Below, piece after piece: positions 11,281-27,098 of a stretch of 64,000 nt of DNA. How positions within the stretch are numbered: the first letter of the stretch is position 1; the number at the start of each line of letters is the position of its first letter. The position numbers and the translations under genes were made by a program. This DNA comes from Batrachochytrium dendrobatidis JAM81 (lineage: Eukaryota > Chytridiomycota > Chytridiomycetes > Rhizophydiales): assembly GCF_000203795.2 (NCBI RefSeq), contig NW_006281099.1, positions 3,060,914 to 3,124,913 of the forward strand. The letters run 5' to 3'. Below the pieces are notes generated by a model. It had not been told where the DNA came from. It saw only the letters and a program-made list of their open reading frames with translations, and made no database searches.

Positions 11281-11501
11281 GGTTCATGATATGGCCAGCA
11301 ACCATGTGTATGGTGAATAGCAAACAGGCTTTATCCGCACTTTCACAAGAGATCAGTCGTGTATATGACATTCCAACCACTACAACTGCAACTGCAACTA
11401 CAGCCAACAGTGATCCAATGACAGTTTCTGGTCATCAGATCATACACTCTGCAATGCCGTTACTATATCCAAACCGTGACTCTGAATCGATATATTTGTG
11501 A
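11248..11501 (+). pseudogene. Fragment of the PAC1-like gene (3' end of last exon)
   Basis: From 11281 this is nearly identical to 8737-8957, including the terminal SESIYL and stop. Before that, about 35 bases match the start of the same exon imperfectly, and about 58 bases present in the full gene (between the two GGTTC words) are missing. There are no upstream exons and no start codon giving a full domain, so this is a gene fragment. Confidence 0.8.
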
Positions 11502-11990
11502 GTATATTGTAAAATGGTTGTTTTCAGATCAAAAAGCCAATAAAATCAGCATATCGATATAACAATCTTGTATTGATTCATGATATCAAGTTGGATTGCT
11601 TGACAAAATATAAATGCTGCAATGATCAATGTTGTTGCTGTTGGTTTACAGTTTGGCAGCACCACCTTGGAAACGAGTACAAACATCGGTCCAGTTGATG
11701 ACATTCCACCAGGCAGCAACGTAGTTGGCACGAACATTGCGGTATTTGACATAGTAGGCATGTTCCCAGACATCAAGAGCAAGTAAAGTCATGGCACCAG
11801 TACCTGCAAACTGAGGTGCAAACTCGGGATGATCTTGATTGGCAGTGGTCACGATTGACATGGTAGAACTCGAAGGAGTCCAAGTAAGAAACACCCAACC
11901 AGATCCGAATACACCAAGAGCTGCTGCTGTAAACTGCTGCTTGAATGTCTCGATGGATCCAAACGACTTGACAAGCTGTTTGCCAAACTC
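11281..11990. repeat. 710-base direct repeat, copy B
   Basis: Partner of 8737-9446. Here the SOD side is continuous with an intact gene and the PAC1-like side is truncated, the mirror image of copy A. Confidence 0.93.
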
Positions 11991-12545
11991 GGCGTCGGCA
12001 TTCAGAGCAAGCTTCTCTGGTCCCATATTCGAAAAGTAGATGCCATGGTTCACTGCCATTGCAAATAGAATACAAGATTGTTAAATCACACTAGTGGTCG
12101 AGACAATACCAGGGAGTATCACCAGTAGATATTGGGGCGTAATATCAGATATTCATATGGATTGATGCAACATACCGTAACCACCGCCATTGTTACGCAC
12201 AGTCTGACGGACCTTTGGAGATGGCCAGGGGAGTGGTTCAGTCTTTCCTGCATCCTCGCGAGCAATAATACGCAGGAGATCTTCAATGGATGAAAACGAT
12301 GCCTTTTCAGTAAACGCTGCACACTGCGACAGTTCAACAAGAGCCTTGTTAAGATTGTCGGTATAAGCCTGATGATGTTTGGTATGATGCAGAGTCATGG
12401 TTGCCTCATCGATATGGGGCTCAAGAGCATCATAAGCATAGCTGATCTTTGGGAGAGTCTTTGCAGTAAACATGTGTTGATTGTGGGAATTGGTCAAAGT
12501 CTGGATTGGCTTCAACACTCGAATCGGCTGCATTTCCAAAGCCAT
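11646..12545 (-). CDS. SOD2: Superoxide dismutase, Mn/Fe family, probably mitochondrial Mn-SOD
   Basis: Converts superoxide to peroxide and oxygen. Two exons (12545-12176 and 12052-11646) join in frame to 258 residues; the intron splits a Val codon in NNGGGYVNHGIYF. Metal ligands are all visible: H53 ([11 protein letters not shown]), H126 (VNHGIYF), D217 and H221 (DVWEHAYY). WNVINWTDV near the end fits Mn-SOD. Residues 1-30 ([17 protein letters not shown]...) are basic with hydroxylated residues, consistent with a mitochondrial presequence. An upstream in-frame ATG at 12614 would add 23 hydrophobic residues, so the start is uncertain. The last ~340 coding bases are repeated at 9102-9446; this is the only complete copy here. 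Confidence 0.93.
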
Positions 12546-12614
12546 TGACGATGTAATGCATATTGAATGCTGTTGCAGAAACAAGAGCGGCAATTGGATT
12601 ACTGCACACAACAT

Positions 12615-12921
12615 CTGGTATAACTACATTTATGCTGATTTGTGTTGGTCAATTACTGGACTAGAGTTGCAGTCGTTTGGATTTTACCAGATCTACTTTA
12701 CATATTGCCATTGAATAATGTCATGAATTGTCATCAATGTCAGCCCGTCGTATCAGACAATGCATTTATTTTGGTTTATCTGCACTGTTCACATTCATAA
12801 ATGCATGGACCAATCAATCGATCCATCCATGAATAAATATCCAAAAATTGAACATGATGCTATACCAACTAATGTGGTAACTCGATGTTGGACCAAATCA
12901 GCTATTAACCAGTCATGATGC
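12615..12921. other. Intergenic, SOD upstream / AlkB 3' flank
   Basis: About 300 AT-rich bases, presumably the SOD promoter. No gene or RNA seen. Confidence 0.5.
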
Positions 12922-13716
12922 TCAAAACGACTCGTCCGTTTGAGGCAGTAGTCTACGCAGTGTTACCGAGATTCGTTCCGTTCGAGGATATATCTCTCCT
13001 TGCCATTGATCATTTAGTCGTACAGGTATACCATGTTTCCAATCCCATCTAGCTTCACCAGAAAGTCCAATCAAATCTCCTTGTTGAAGAAACATTTCAA
13101 TCGTGCCAGCTGGTTGGTGATGGTTTTGATTGACTTTTGGCTGATGGTTTTGATTGGCATTATCAGATGGTGAAAACTCCATAATACATGAGCCGCTGAT
13201 ACTCGCCACAACTATCCCATCTGCAAATCGATTCACCAGATCCACATGCGATACCAGTCCATCATTTGGATAGTAATGGTTGGCAATCATGTGGTCGAAT
13301 AGCGGTGTCCTGTATGCAAAAGTCGAGTTTAACTTTACAAACATGACAATGTAAACTCGAATCTATCGAGTGGCCATAGTAAAGCATGTATGCAAACATC
13401 TGACATTTTACCTTGACATCAAGGTTGGACAGACTAGCTGTTTACCCAATTGGCATAGTAGATCTAAAAAGGATGGAATAGTTCCAAATCGCACTACCTG
13501 ATTAATGCCTACTTGTGGTCGGAACCAATTGTTATCCTTAATATGGGCCAATATAGATTGACATTCTGTTTCTGAAAGAGCGTGCTTCCAGAGCAATAGT
13601 CCAGGTATGGATGTGGTTTGTGGACAGCCTCTGAATGGATTACTGCCTTGCTCTACAAAGGCTGGAATATTTATTAAGCTTCTTGTTATAAATTGATTGT
13701 CACTCGATTCATTCAC
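12922..13716 (-). CDS. AlkB-like 2-oxoglutarate/Fe(II) dioxygenase
   Basis: Two exons (13716-13412 and 13309-12922) join in frame to 230 residues. The core motifs are intact: NHYYPNDGLVSHVD with iron ligands H123 and D125, the third ligand H194 in ARWDWKHGIP, and the 2-oxoglutarate-binding Arg in RISVTLRRL (R214, R220). An N-terminal LLLWKHALSETECQSI strand/helix matches AlkB folds. A Gln/Asn/His-rich insert (about residues 150-168) lies between core strands. AlkB homologues remove alkyl groups from DNA, RNA or protein. The compact form resembles the ALKBH6/ALKBH4-like eukaryotic groups, but the subgroup cannot be fixed by eye. It shares a 230-base divergent promoter region with the aldehyde dehydrogenase. 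Confidence 0.87.
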
Positions 13717-13946
13717 TGCAATTCAAATATCAAGTCTAACTGTTCCAACACAGTCACTCGTTTCTATTCTAATTTCATACGTTTTCAATCTAGTTCAATA
13801 AAAACGACACTTTAGGAATGTTTCCATGTCAATCACTAAAACAACTGCCAATGAATAATGTCGAATAAATCAACCAATCATTTTACGAGACTGTCAGATT
13901 TTGGCATTTTGTGATTCGCTTTACGTGAATACAACAATTATCGAGC
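13717..13946. promoter_or_regulatory. Divergent promoter between AlkB-like and ALDH genes
   Basis: 230 bases with both starts facing outward. The dispersed motif TTTACGTGAATA lies at 13920-13931, only 15 bases before the ALDH ATG. Confidence 0.5.
13920..13931 (+). repeat. Dispersed motif copy 2 (TTTACGTGAATA)
   Basis: Exact copy in the ALDH 5' leader/promoter. Confidence 0.55.
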
Positions 13947-16258
13947 ATGGTTGTCATTGAGCTTAATGTGCTGGCAGCGTTCTATGTTCTTGGATCTGTA
14001 GTTGCTATTTATGCCATCAAGAGAATAGCAAAGGCTTTAGTCTTATGTGTCCAACCTATTCCAAAATTCTTTGTTGTTCCTCCTAAAGGTATTTCGACAC
14101 AACTTGCAGATCACTTGGTCAAACTGCAGATCTACTAAAGCGACGAGCTGTCTAGTAATGACATGCTATTTCAAAAACTGACAGTATTTCTTTTAAACTG
14201 TAGAGGCTGATTTTGGTTGGAAGCCTTCCAAGGGACCAACTCAGATATCCTCAGTCCGAGTAAGTCTAGATCAATACATTGTAGTCATTAGTCTTGTAGT
14301 CTGCATTCGACAATGTCTTTAATGGCTCGATACCAATGAGATACTAGGTGGTTGTTAAAAACTAATCATTCCTGTATTCTGGACTTGAACACTATTCATT
14401 GCTACTTGCATAGGATCCTAAAAACCCAGCCAAGATTATCTGCTACGATCCAGCTACTGGATATTCGCTGGGCGAAAGGGATATTGTCTCTCCAGAGCAG
14501 GTCAAGTCAATCGTTGATAAGGCTCGCATTGCTCAACAAATATATGCAACTACTACGTTTGAGCAGCGTCGAACTCTTCTCCGCAGTTTACTCGACTGGA
14601 TCGTTGACAACCAGGATTTAATCTGTCGTGTTGCCACCAGAGATTCTGGTAAATCACTTATCGATGGAAACTTTGGCGAAATTTTAACTACCTGTGAGAA
14701 GCTGCGATGGACCATTCAGCATGGTGAAAATGCTTTGCGTTCAGAAGTACGTGAGCCTGGTATGGTCATGGTGCACAAGATTCCCCGTGTTGATTACTTA
14801 CCGATCGGTGTAATGGGATGCATTGTAAGCTGGAATTACCCGTTTCACAATGTGTTTGGTCCAGTAGTGAGTGCTCTCATGGCGGGTAACGCTTGCGTTG
14901 TTAAATGCTCTGAACAAGTCGCCTGGAGTACCACCTTTTGGCAATCCATTATATCTGCTGCGCTCACTGCTAATAATATTAGTGAGGATCTGGTTGTATT
15001 CATGAACGGGTTTGGTGAGACTGGACAAGCATTGGTCGATGCTGCTGACAAGGTGTGTAAACAGTTCTTGTATGCATCTGCAACGACGCTATTTGGTTTT
15101 ACTCACTACATTATTTATTCATTGCGAGTAGATTACGTTTATTGGCTCTCCTGGAGTTGGGAAAATTATTATGAAGCAGGCATCCCACACATTGACACCT
15201 GTGATTTTAGAACTTGGAGGAAAAGATTGTGCACTTGTGTTTGATGACTGTGACTATGAACAGTTTCGTCATAACTCAATGCGTTATAGTTTTCAAAACT
15301 CTGGTCAAAATTGTGCTGGTCTTGAACGGGTTATTATCCACGAGTCGTTGTATGATCGGTATATCAGCGACACCATCGAGACTATTAGGAAATTGCGTGT
15401 CGGTGCTTCACTCCATGAAGAGGTTGACTGTGGTGCCATCACCATGTTTTCGCAGGTAAACTATTTTTGATCTTGCATTGTAGTGCTAAATGTATACAAA
15501 GTACTGATGCTTTCAATTCCATTGTACATATAGATTGGAATTATACAGTCACTTGTTGACGATGCTATCAAGATGGGTGCAAAAGTCCAGATTGGCGGCA
15601 GCACTTATAAAAATCCCAATTTTCCTTACGGACAATATTTTACTCCTACTCTTCTGACTGGTATCACAACTAAAATGCGTATTTCGCAAGAGGAAATTTT
15701 TGGACCTGTGTTGATGGTTATGAAATTCAAGACAGAAGAGGAAGCTATTGCTCTCGCCAACTCATCTCCTTTTGGTCTTGGGAGTGGTGTATTCACTCTT
15801 GATATCCAAAAGGGAGAACGTGTTGCTCGCAAACTGCGTGTTGGTTTCTCAAATATCAATGATTTTGGTGTCAACTATCTTTGTCAAGTGAGTTGACTGA
15901 TTGGCTTTAATGTACAATCTATTGTCTAGATAATGTGTGGAGTTTTTTGCTAAACTATTTATTCTTGCCGTGATGTATCTAGGGTCTTCCATTTGCTGGT
16001 GTTGGCATATCTGGTATTGATCGATTTGCTGGTGTTGAAGGTCTTCGCGGAAACTGCCATCCTCGTGCCATGACTAGCGATAGATTTAACTTTATGGGAG
16101 TCCGTACTACTTTGCCCCAATTGCTGCACTATCCTATTGTACCAGCAGGAAAGGAATTTCAAGAAAGTCTGATTCAGATGCTTTTTGCACTTAATCCTGT
16201 TTCTCGAGTCATTGGATTGATGCGTGTTGCCAAAATATCTATTCTTGGCCATGCATAA
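13947..16258 (+). CDS. Membrane-anchored aldehyde dehydrogenase (Msc7-like)
   Basis: NAD(P)-dependent aldehyde oxidation. The first exon (ATG 13947) encodes one N-terminal transmembrane helix (VLAAFYVLGSVVAIYAIKRIAKALVL), which distinguishes the fungal Msc7/YHR039C branch from soluble ALDHs. The catalytic domain follows: cofactor-fold segment GVMGCIVSWNYPFHNVFGP, the base Glu in ELGGKD (about 15205-15222), the nucleophile Cys in FQNSGQNCAG (about 15294-15320), EEIFGPVLMVMKF and the C-terminal SPFGLGSGVFT. The C-terminal extension (LPQLLHYPIVP...ISILGHA) also fits Msc7-type enzymes. Five or six short introns interrupt it. All catalytic residues are present, so it should be active; the substrate is unknown. 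It converges with the pecanex gene 140 bases away. Confidence 0.92.
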
Positions 16259-16398
16259 GCCACTTTTTATTTGAGTATCCATTACAATCAAAAAATGATT
16301 ATTGTATCTCAATTCTTGTTATGCTTGTCTCATTCGACTATTTTGAATTAAACTATCCTCTAGTCAGTATAGATTTCATGTGTTTTGCTGATGTTGGG

Positions 16399-21112
<4,714 letters not shown>

Positions 21113-21392
21113 TATGTTAATGAATCAGATAAAAATTCAACAAAGTTTACAGCTTCAAATATAGTCTAGGTTGAAACGCATGCATCTGTAATGAATACGG
21201 AATTTAAAGGAATCGACGCATTTCTAGCCACAGATCCGACTTGATTCTATTCAGTAATGTGTTGTTAAACTATCATGAAAATACAAGTGAAGCAATGCAT
21301 GCAATCGAAAACAGCCGTCCATAACGAAGACGTAGTCGAATCAAAATTCAAATCAAAAATGGATTTTCCCTTTCCATCAGTCATCAACTGTA
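21113..21392. promoter_or_regulatory. Divergent promoter between PCNX4 and Cox6
   Basis: 280 bases between outward-facing start codons; no gene inside. No specific operator recognised. Confidence 0.4.
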
Positions 21393-22194
21393 ATGAGTCG
21401 TTTGCTGCTGCGTTTATTGCCTACTGTCCGTCCTTTGGCTATTGCTGCCCGTAAGTGTTTGATTAGCTGGAAGCATATTCTTGACTATCATACACCCATG
21501 ATGGTCTACTTGCATACAGGGCTTGTTTATTTCCAACTTTTGTAAAAATGTCACTGACATCTCATGTTGCATCATCGCTTGTTTTGATGACTTGAACTAA
21601 CAATCTTTTACTTTGATTGCTACTGGATGTAATATTGATCTATTTGCTGTTGGTGTATGTGATCCAACCCTATTCTATTATCTGTTGGAATATATGAACC
21701 GCATGGCCATGATGGGACTTGGCAACTGACTTGATTTCATTATTACGAATTGAAACTCTTCAGCAACCCGCTTTGTTGCTCCGAGAGCAACTGCTCCCAT
21801 GGCCTCGTTGCTCTCCATTCGCAACTATGCCAGCCATGAGCTTGACCCTGCCAACAAAAGCGAGTATGATGCCTATGTTCAACAATGGATGAAGCATTTT
21901 ACCAATGTCGAGGATGACTTTGAGCTTGAGCGTGGTCTCAACCATATTTTTGCTGCCGATTGGGTCCCTTCTGTTGAGCTTGTTGCTCTGACCCTCAAGG
22001 CTGCCCGTCGCCTCGATAGTTTCCCAACCGCAGTACGTATTCTCGAGGGTCTCAAGGACAAGGCTTACAAGCCAGAGCAATACCAGGCATATATACGTGA
22101 ACTCAAACCCCTTCTTGAGGAGCTTGGTATTCCTGAAAAACAGGATCTTGGAGAGTTTGATATCATCAGAGAACGAAACCCCTGGACTGAATAG
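21393..22194 (+). CDS. COX6: Cytochrome c oxidase subunit 6 (animal COX5A homologue)
   Basis: Nuclear-encoded structural subunit of respiratory complex IV in the mitochondrial inner membrane. Two exons (21393-21450 and 21764-22194) give 162 residues. The first is an Arg/Leu-rich presequence (MSRLLLRLLPTVRPLAIAA) continuing RFVAPRATAPMASLLSIRNYAS. The mature domain begins SHELDPANKSEYDAYVQQWMKHF and contains ELERGLNHIFAADWVPSVELV, RRLDSFPTAVRILEGLKDK and a C-terminal ELKPLLEELGIPE, all diagnostic of the COX5A/Cox6 helical repeat fold. The first intron (313 bases) is much longer than most here. Length and motif order are normal for the family. Confidence 0.95.
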
Positions 22195-22907
22195 GCAAGT
22201 AAAATAAACTGATTAATCTACAGATCTATTGTGCGATTCGGCAAGCACTTCATATCACGTGGGTAGCATGGCTACAGATATTGCTTGCTAGTGTACAGAG
22301 TCACTAACCGATTCATTGCACCTATACTTGAAATCAATGTTGTGGTTATTTACTAGATGGCTTGAGGTTTAGCTACATTTGATCCGGGCTGAATTGGGAT
22401 CTTGACTGTTTTGTTGGGATTTTTATAAAATTAAAAGGCCAATCAATAACAGTTCAAATGTTACATTTTGATTATTGAGTTTTTGTATTGACAGTATATT
22501 GTGGTGATTCATTGCTTGGTGGGGTTTGTGTGCACTCTTAGATTCCAATGTAAACTTGCAAATCCCTTATTCCAAAGCTCTGCTATCATTGGGAATACTT
22601 TGAGCAAATATCATTCTGACTGCAAAATACAAAGATTTATCTCTATGATGTCACATTTAACGAACACGCATGCCAAGTGTTATGAAAGCAGCGAGTTTTG
22701 CATTTATCACGGACCAAATCTGACAATTGGCTTGTCGGAGTTTAATCACATTCTACGCCAGATCTGATATTGTCATATGAACTACTCTCAGCCTTTGCTA
22801 GACACGATAAATCAGATATTACACTTTAGCCACAATCCAATTCGCTTATTAGAGCTGCTACATGTATTTATCACTGTCACTTGTCAGGATCTAAATACAT
22901 TCTAATA
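22195..22907. other. Intergenic, no supported gene
   Basis: About 710 AT-rich bases between Cox6 and the LRR gene. An 88-codon open frame (22501-22767) has no family resemblance and no signal peptide and is treated as chance. Confidence 0.45.
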
Positions 22908-24973
22908 ATGCTCCTTCTTGTCATTTTTGCACTACTACACATTCGTATTAATGGCCTTTATGGTCAACAAATAACCTGGTCTCCTGGAATTGGATGCGAG
23001 TTTATAGAGAAAGCATTAATGGTAGGTCAAGCCTTGAATCATCATCCATTCGACCATGCCTGTCTTGATACCATTTACAGCTGCATTCACGTAAAATGCA
23101 ACTTTTGTCTTGCATTGATTGTTTTGAAATATGCAATGTTTAAATATTCGGCATCTTTTCTACTACAAATCGACTGCAGTGCCTACTCAATTATTCTTGC
23201 AGGCATAACGTCCATTATACGATTTTAGTTCAAGCTATAGCTTTGGATTTCCTTTTCCACTTTTAGCATAACCATATTGTACAATTGAAAAGTTTGAAAA
23301 CGGATTTATCCATTGGAATCTACATATTGAGTTGACCGTTTTCAATACAATTCATTTTGTATTCTAAAACTCGGATACATTCGTGTTCTAGTTGAAGAAA
23401 CAAAAGATTGCATACCGATTACCAAGAGAAAGATCAGTGAATCAAAGATTCTAGACAACACAATGTTCAGTAAATTTGACACCCATCACTGCACGAGACT
23501 GTTTATGATGTATTTTGGCACTTTCAGTGGTCCATTTTACGTGAATATGGCGGTAACTAAATCTAAATTATATCTTGTTTTGTAATCTATGATTCAGCAT
23601 TGGCAAGTGAATCCACCTTGGACAGCGGGAATGTGCTGCTCTAACAGTAATGAATTTACTGATCCAAACTCATCAAAAAATTACAAAGGTGATATGGTAT
23701 ACTGCGATGCTGTTGGTAATATTTTGACCTTGTAGGTATTCTTGTTTGATTTGATTTTCGTGTTGTAGTTTTGTACAAGTACAATGATAACAAGTAGAAA
23801 CTCACAAGCCATATTATAATATATAGGAATCTTGGTATATCTAATCAAAGTCAGTACAATAGCATATTTCTACAAACTGCTGCTGTTAGTGCAACTGAGC
23901 TTCCTTCCGAATTGGCTTCTCTACCATCATTGAAAAACCTGTATGTCGTGTATTTATTCAGCAATATGTATATTTTATGGGCAGCAGAGTTGTACTTACA
24001 TTATCAGATACTATACAATATTTCATTCAACAGATACGTTTCTGGTAGAAACCTTGCTGGTTCAATTCCATCCTCGTTTGCTGGACTAACGGGTCTTGAA
24101 ACGCTTGATTTGTCAAAAAACAACCTAAATGGTGCACTTGCCACTTTGACAAATTTATCATCACTAACATCATTGTAGGTATTTTTTGACTACATGACAT
24201 TCAGCATTGTTTTACACTCTGGCAGATCCTCAGTCTTGAATGCAATCCAAACATCCAACATGTATACTTACATTTATTAAATCATTTATATATATAGAGA
24301 TCTTAGTGGCAACCCCATCAATGGAGATTATACGCCGTTGAATGGAAAGATATTTACCTATATAAACCTGAGCGGAACAAACATTGCAGGACAAATCTCA
24401 AATGTGACTTTTACTAGCAATTCTATGTGTACATGGCCTAGTTCATCCACATCCAGTGCACAATCAAATTCCTGTGTTATACCTGGTGGTAAATTATGTG
24501 GCAGTATTTCATACTGTTCTCAATCTGCAATCAATGAAGCATCCAGTATGACGCAAGTATTGAACGCTATGCCAACATCATCTCAATCGCCAGTATCTCA
24601 CGCAGAAATAGAGTCTGGCCCAAGTTTTGGCATTTCATCCATGGTGGGAATCATGATAGCTATTGGATTCATATGTTTTGCCGGTCTAGTTGTTGCAGGA
24701 TCATTTATTATTGGTAGACATCAACAGCGACGCATGCATGATCGATGCTCAGTCCTAATCACCAACTCCATGCCAAGGCATTCCTCGTTGATGCATGCCC
24801 GGAATTCTAAACACCGATCGCGGTTTTCATGGAAGTTGGAAGATTCGCCTAAATTGATTATCCCTGACAATGCCTATTTCTCATCCACTGCCTCGATCAT
24901 CTCAGCTACAACTCCAATCACTCCAGTCACTCCCATTACCCCTGTAATCTATGATCGCTACGCTCATGCTTGA
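22908..24973 (+). CDS. Leucine-rich-repeat single-pass membrane protein
   Basis: Proposed first exon 22908-23021 (38 codons) is a good signal peptide (MLLLVIFALLHIRINGLYGQQ). It joins in phase 0 to 23598 (HWQVNPPWTAGMCC..., an LRR N-cap with paired Cys). LRRs follow in separate exons (SGRNLAGSIPSSFAGLTGLETLDLSKNNLNG, then DLSGNPING, INLSGTNIAG). The next introns (donors near 23733, 23941, 24176) all split a Leu codon in phase 2 at the LxL position, as expected of repeat duplication by exon. A Cys-containing stalk precedes one membrane helix (MVGIMIAIGFICFAGLVVAGSFII, about 24642-24713), then a short basic, Ser-rich cytoplasmic tail ending in a TPITPVTPITPV repeat. No kinase domain. Probably a cell-surface recognition or adhesion protein. 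The alternative start at 23463 is in frame but lacks a signal peptide. Confidence 0.72.
23262..23547 (+). repeat. Decayed dispersed repeat, copy R1, inside LRR intron 1
   Basis: Starts near ATAACCATATTGTACAATTG, continues through a segment like CCATTGGAATCTACATATTG, and ends in TCCATTTTACGTGAATATGG. The same order of blocks is seen at 27099-27298 (R2) at lower than obvious identity. It falls in the predicted 576-base first intron of the LRR gene. Confidence 0.45.
23536..23547 (+). repeat. Dispersed motif copy 3 (TTTACGTGAATA)
   Basis: Exact copy, preceded by TCCA, at the right edge of repeat R1. Confidence 0.55.
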
Positions 24974-25299
24974 TGTTATTTTCTGCCGAGGTAATGTTGG
25001 TAAATAATCAATCGAATTTCGATTTATAGTGTTTGAAATCAGTGCTTTGATCAATACATCAGCTCATATATAAAAATATCAAATACTATCTGTGTATTGT
25101 TGCAGAATAAACAGCAGTGCTTCATTTTAACATTGATTTATTCAAAATGGCTTAAATTTGCTCAGCTATTGGATCATACAAATAGCATGAACCAGTAAAA
25201 ATGGTCATGTATTAAACCTCAATACTGCGTATTAGAAGTTTAAAAGTATATAAAATGCACGCGTTATGTTATGGTGGGATGAGTAGATGGATCAGTTAT
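24974..25299. other. Convergent intergenic (3' flanks of LRR and CDF genes)
   Basis: 326 AT-rich bases; no gene seen. Holds the 3' untranslated ends of both genes. Confidence 0.45.
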
Positions 25300-26877
25300 T
25301 TAAATCGACTTTTGATGTTCGGGCTTTGATAGCATTTAGAAAATAAGCAGGGTTAGTATTAAACCAATATATCTCACAGACTCAACAAAAAAACAATATA
25401 GCACATACCCTATGACTGGTTTCATGGTCAAGATGAACAAATGCACGCTCGACTTCTTCCAAAGTTTCAATTTTAATTTGAAGAGCTTCACCTATGTCGT
25501 GAGCTTCACACAGTGGCATGTCTGCAGGAAGAACAATATCTACCTCGACAACATATTTGCTGCCAGCATAATATGCACGACATGTATCCACCTGCTTAAC
25601 ACGCGGATCGTGAGTCATAGACAAGTAGGTAACACGATTCAAAAAAGATGTATCGGCACTCTTTCCAACAATCAGTTGAATATGCTCTTGAGCAGCTGAA
25701 GCCCAAGACCGTAAAATCAATAGGGCAATCAAAATACCGCCAATAGGATCAATATACCATCGTACATATTGACCAAGTAATCCAAAGGCAATACCAGTTA
25801 TGTTGAGAATTAAATCGTTGCGATGGTCTTGAGCAAGAATTCTAGCCGAAGGGTATTTTGATAGCGATACACAAAACAGATATAAAAAGAATTTGAACAC
25901 TAAATGTAAGATTTGCAAATATGCATGTGGTTACTTGACATGTGCAGATACAGTCATGTTTTGTAGATAAAGCCACATACCCAAAGCAACACCAATAAAA
26001 GAAATACTGATAACACCGAGCTGAATGTTATGGTCTGAACTAGTCAGTGAGCGTACACTTTCAATCTGTAAATATCCAAATGTTAAACCAGTGCATAGTT
26101 CGATCAATATGACTGCAAGTCATGCAAGCCATAGACATGAAGCCTAGAATGATCCGACTTACGATCAACTGAAGGGACAGAGTTGCCATTAGGGTCGCAA
26201 ACACTATGATTCCTGCAGTTTCATATCTGGCCTTTCCAGTTGGATAGTTTAGATTGTGACCGCTAGATGCAATACGATTGGCAAACACAAGCACTCCGTT
26301 GGAAGCAATGTCCATGAACGCATCAGCTGTAGTGGCAAGCAAAGATAGAGATCCGGACAAAAGAGCTCCAACAAGCTGCAAACAAAACAGCAGGATATTG
26401 ACTGCAAACGATCCATTGACTGCGAGTTTAAGCTAGACAAAAGTGAGTATACAGATGTAGATGACATGCTTGAAGGACTTCAACCAGACAATATAAAAAC
26501 AAGACTCGATTGGTTACCTTGAACAGCTGGGCCTCTTCATCCTCATCTCGATAATCCGGTGGTTTTAAAAGTCCTTCAATCAACTCGTTCTGGTTCTCAT
26601 AAAAGTCGGCTACTTTTTTCCCATTAGAACCTCGACCTCGAAGCTGCTTCAGAGTATCCTTGCTCACAAGCTTTGGTCGCAGTAAAAGTGGATCAGTGGA
26701 ACTGATTCTATCTTCAAGCCCCCGTTCCATAGAAGGTCCAGCCTCTGTTGGAGACTCGTCCATTAGGTTGGGTAGACCCAGATTCTCCTTGCGCATGATT
26801 GTTGTTGAAATACCTATCCTAGCCGTCGCTGTTGAACTGGCCGTAGAAACCTCTGCGGTTGGGTGTGTAGAAACCAT
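25300..26877 (-). CDS. Cation diffusion facilitator, Mn-type (MTP8-11-like)
   Basis: Exports or compartmentalises divalent metal using the proton gradient. The N-terminal ~120 residues are cytosolic and acidic. The core has TADAFMDIASNGVL (a DxxxD metal site in helix II, as in Mn-CDFs rather than HxxxD Zn-CDFs), YPTGKARYETAGIIVFATLMATLSLQLI, and AQDHRNDLILNITGIAFGLLG with the second DxxxD-type site (HRNDL). It continues IDPIGGILIALLI and a cytoplasmic cupredoxin-like C-terminus (YVVEVDIVLPADMPL). The last short exon (25323-25300) completes HRPEHQ, a C-terminal motif shared with fungal and plant members. Five exons; the intron ending at 25980 uses donor GTATGT inside an otherwise open frame, because only that choice joins to KYPSARILAQDH in phase. 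Specificity for Mn (or Fe) is inferred from DxxxD. Confidence 0.9.
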
Positions 26878-27098
26878 ATTGCAGTAGTTTTGATAAACTA
26901 GATTGTCTGGCTATAAACCAAGTTGACAAGAGTTTAAGAAAACTCATGGTCAGCACTGACTGTTTTGTTGATTGGCGAATCATTACACTGATGGATGCCC
27001 TTCAATTACAACTAAGCCATGAAAGCACATTGAATTACACCCGCATTTACGTAATATAACGCTTGGATTTATTTTGCAGTCGCTGCCTCTGGCATAGC

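Noticed and set aside
23463..23552. ATG at 23463 as the main start of the LRR protein
   Set aside because: In frame with the second exon, but gives no signal peptide for an extracellular LRR protein and lies inside the dispersed repeat. The 22908 exon fits better; left as an alternative.
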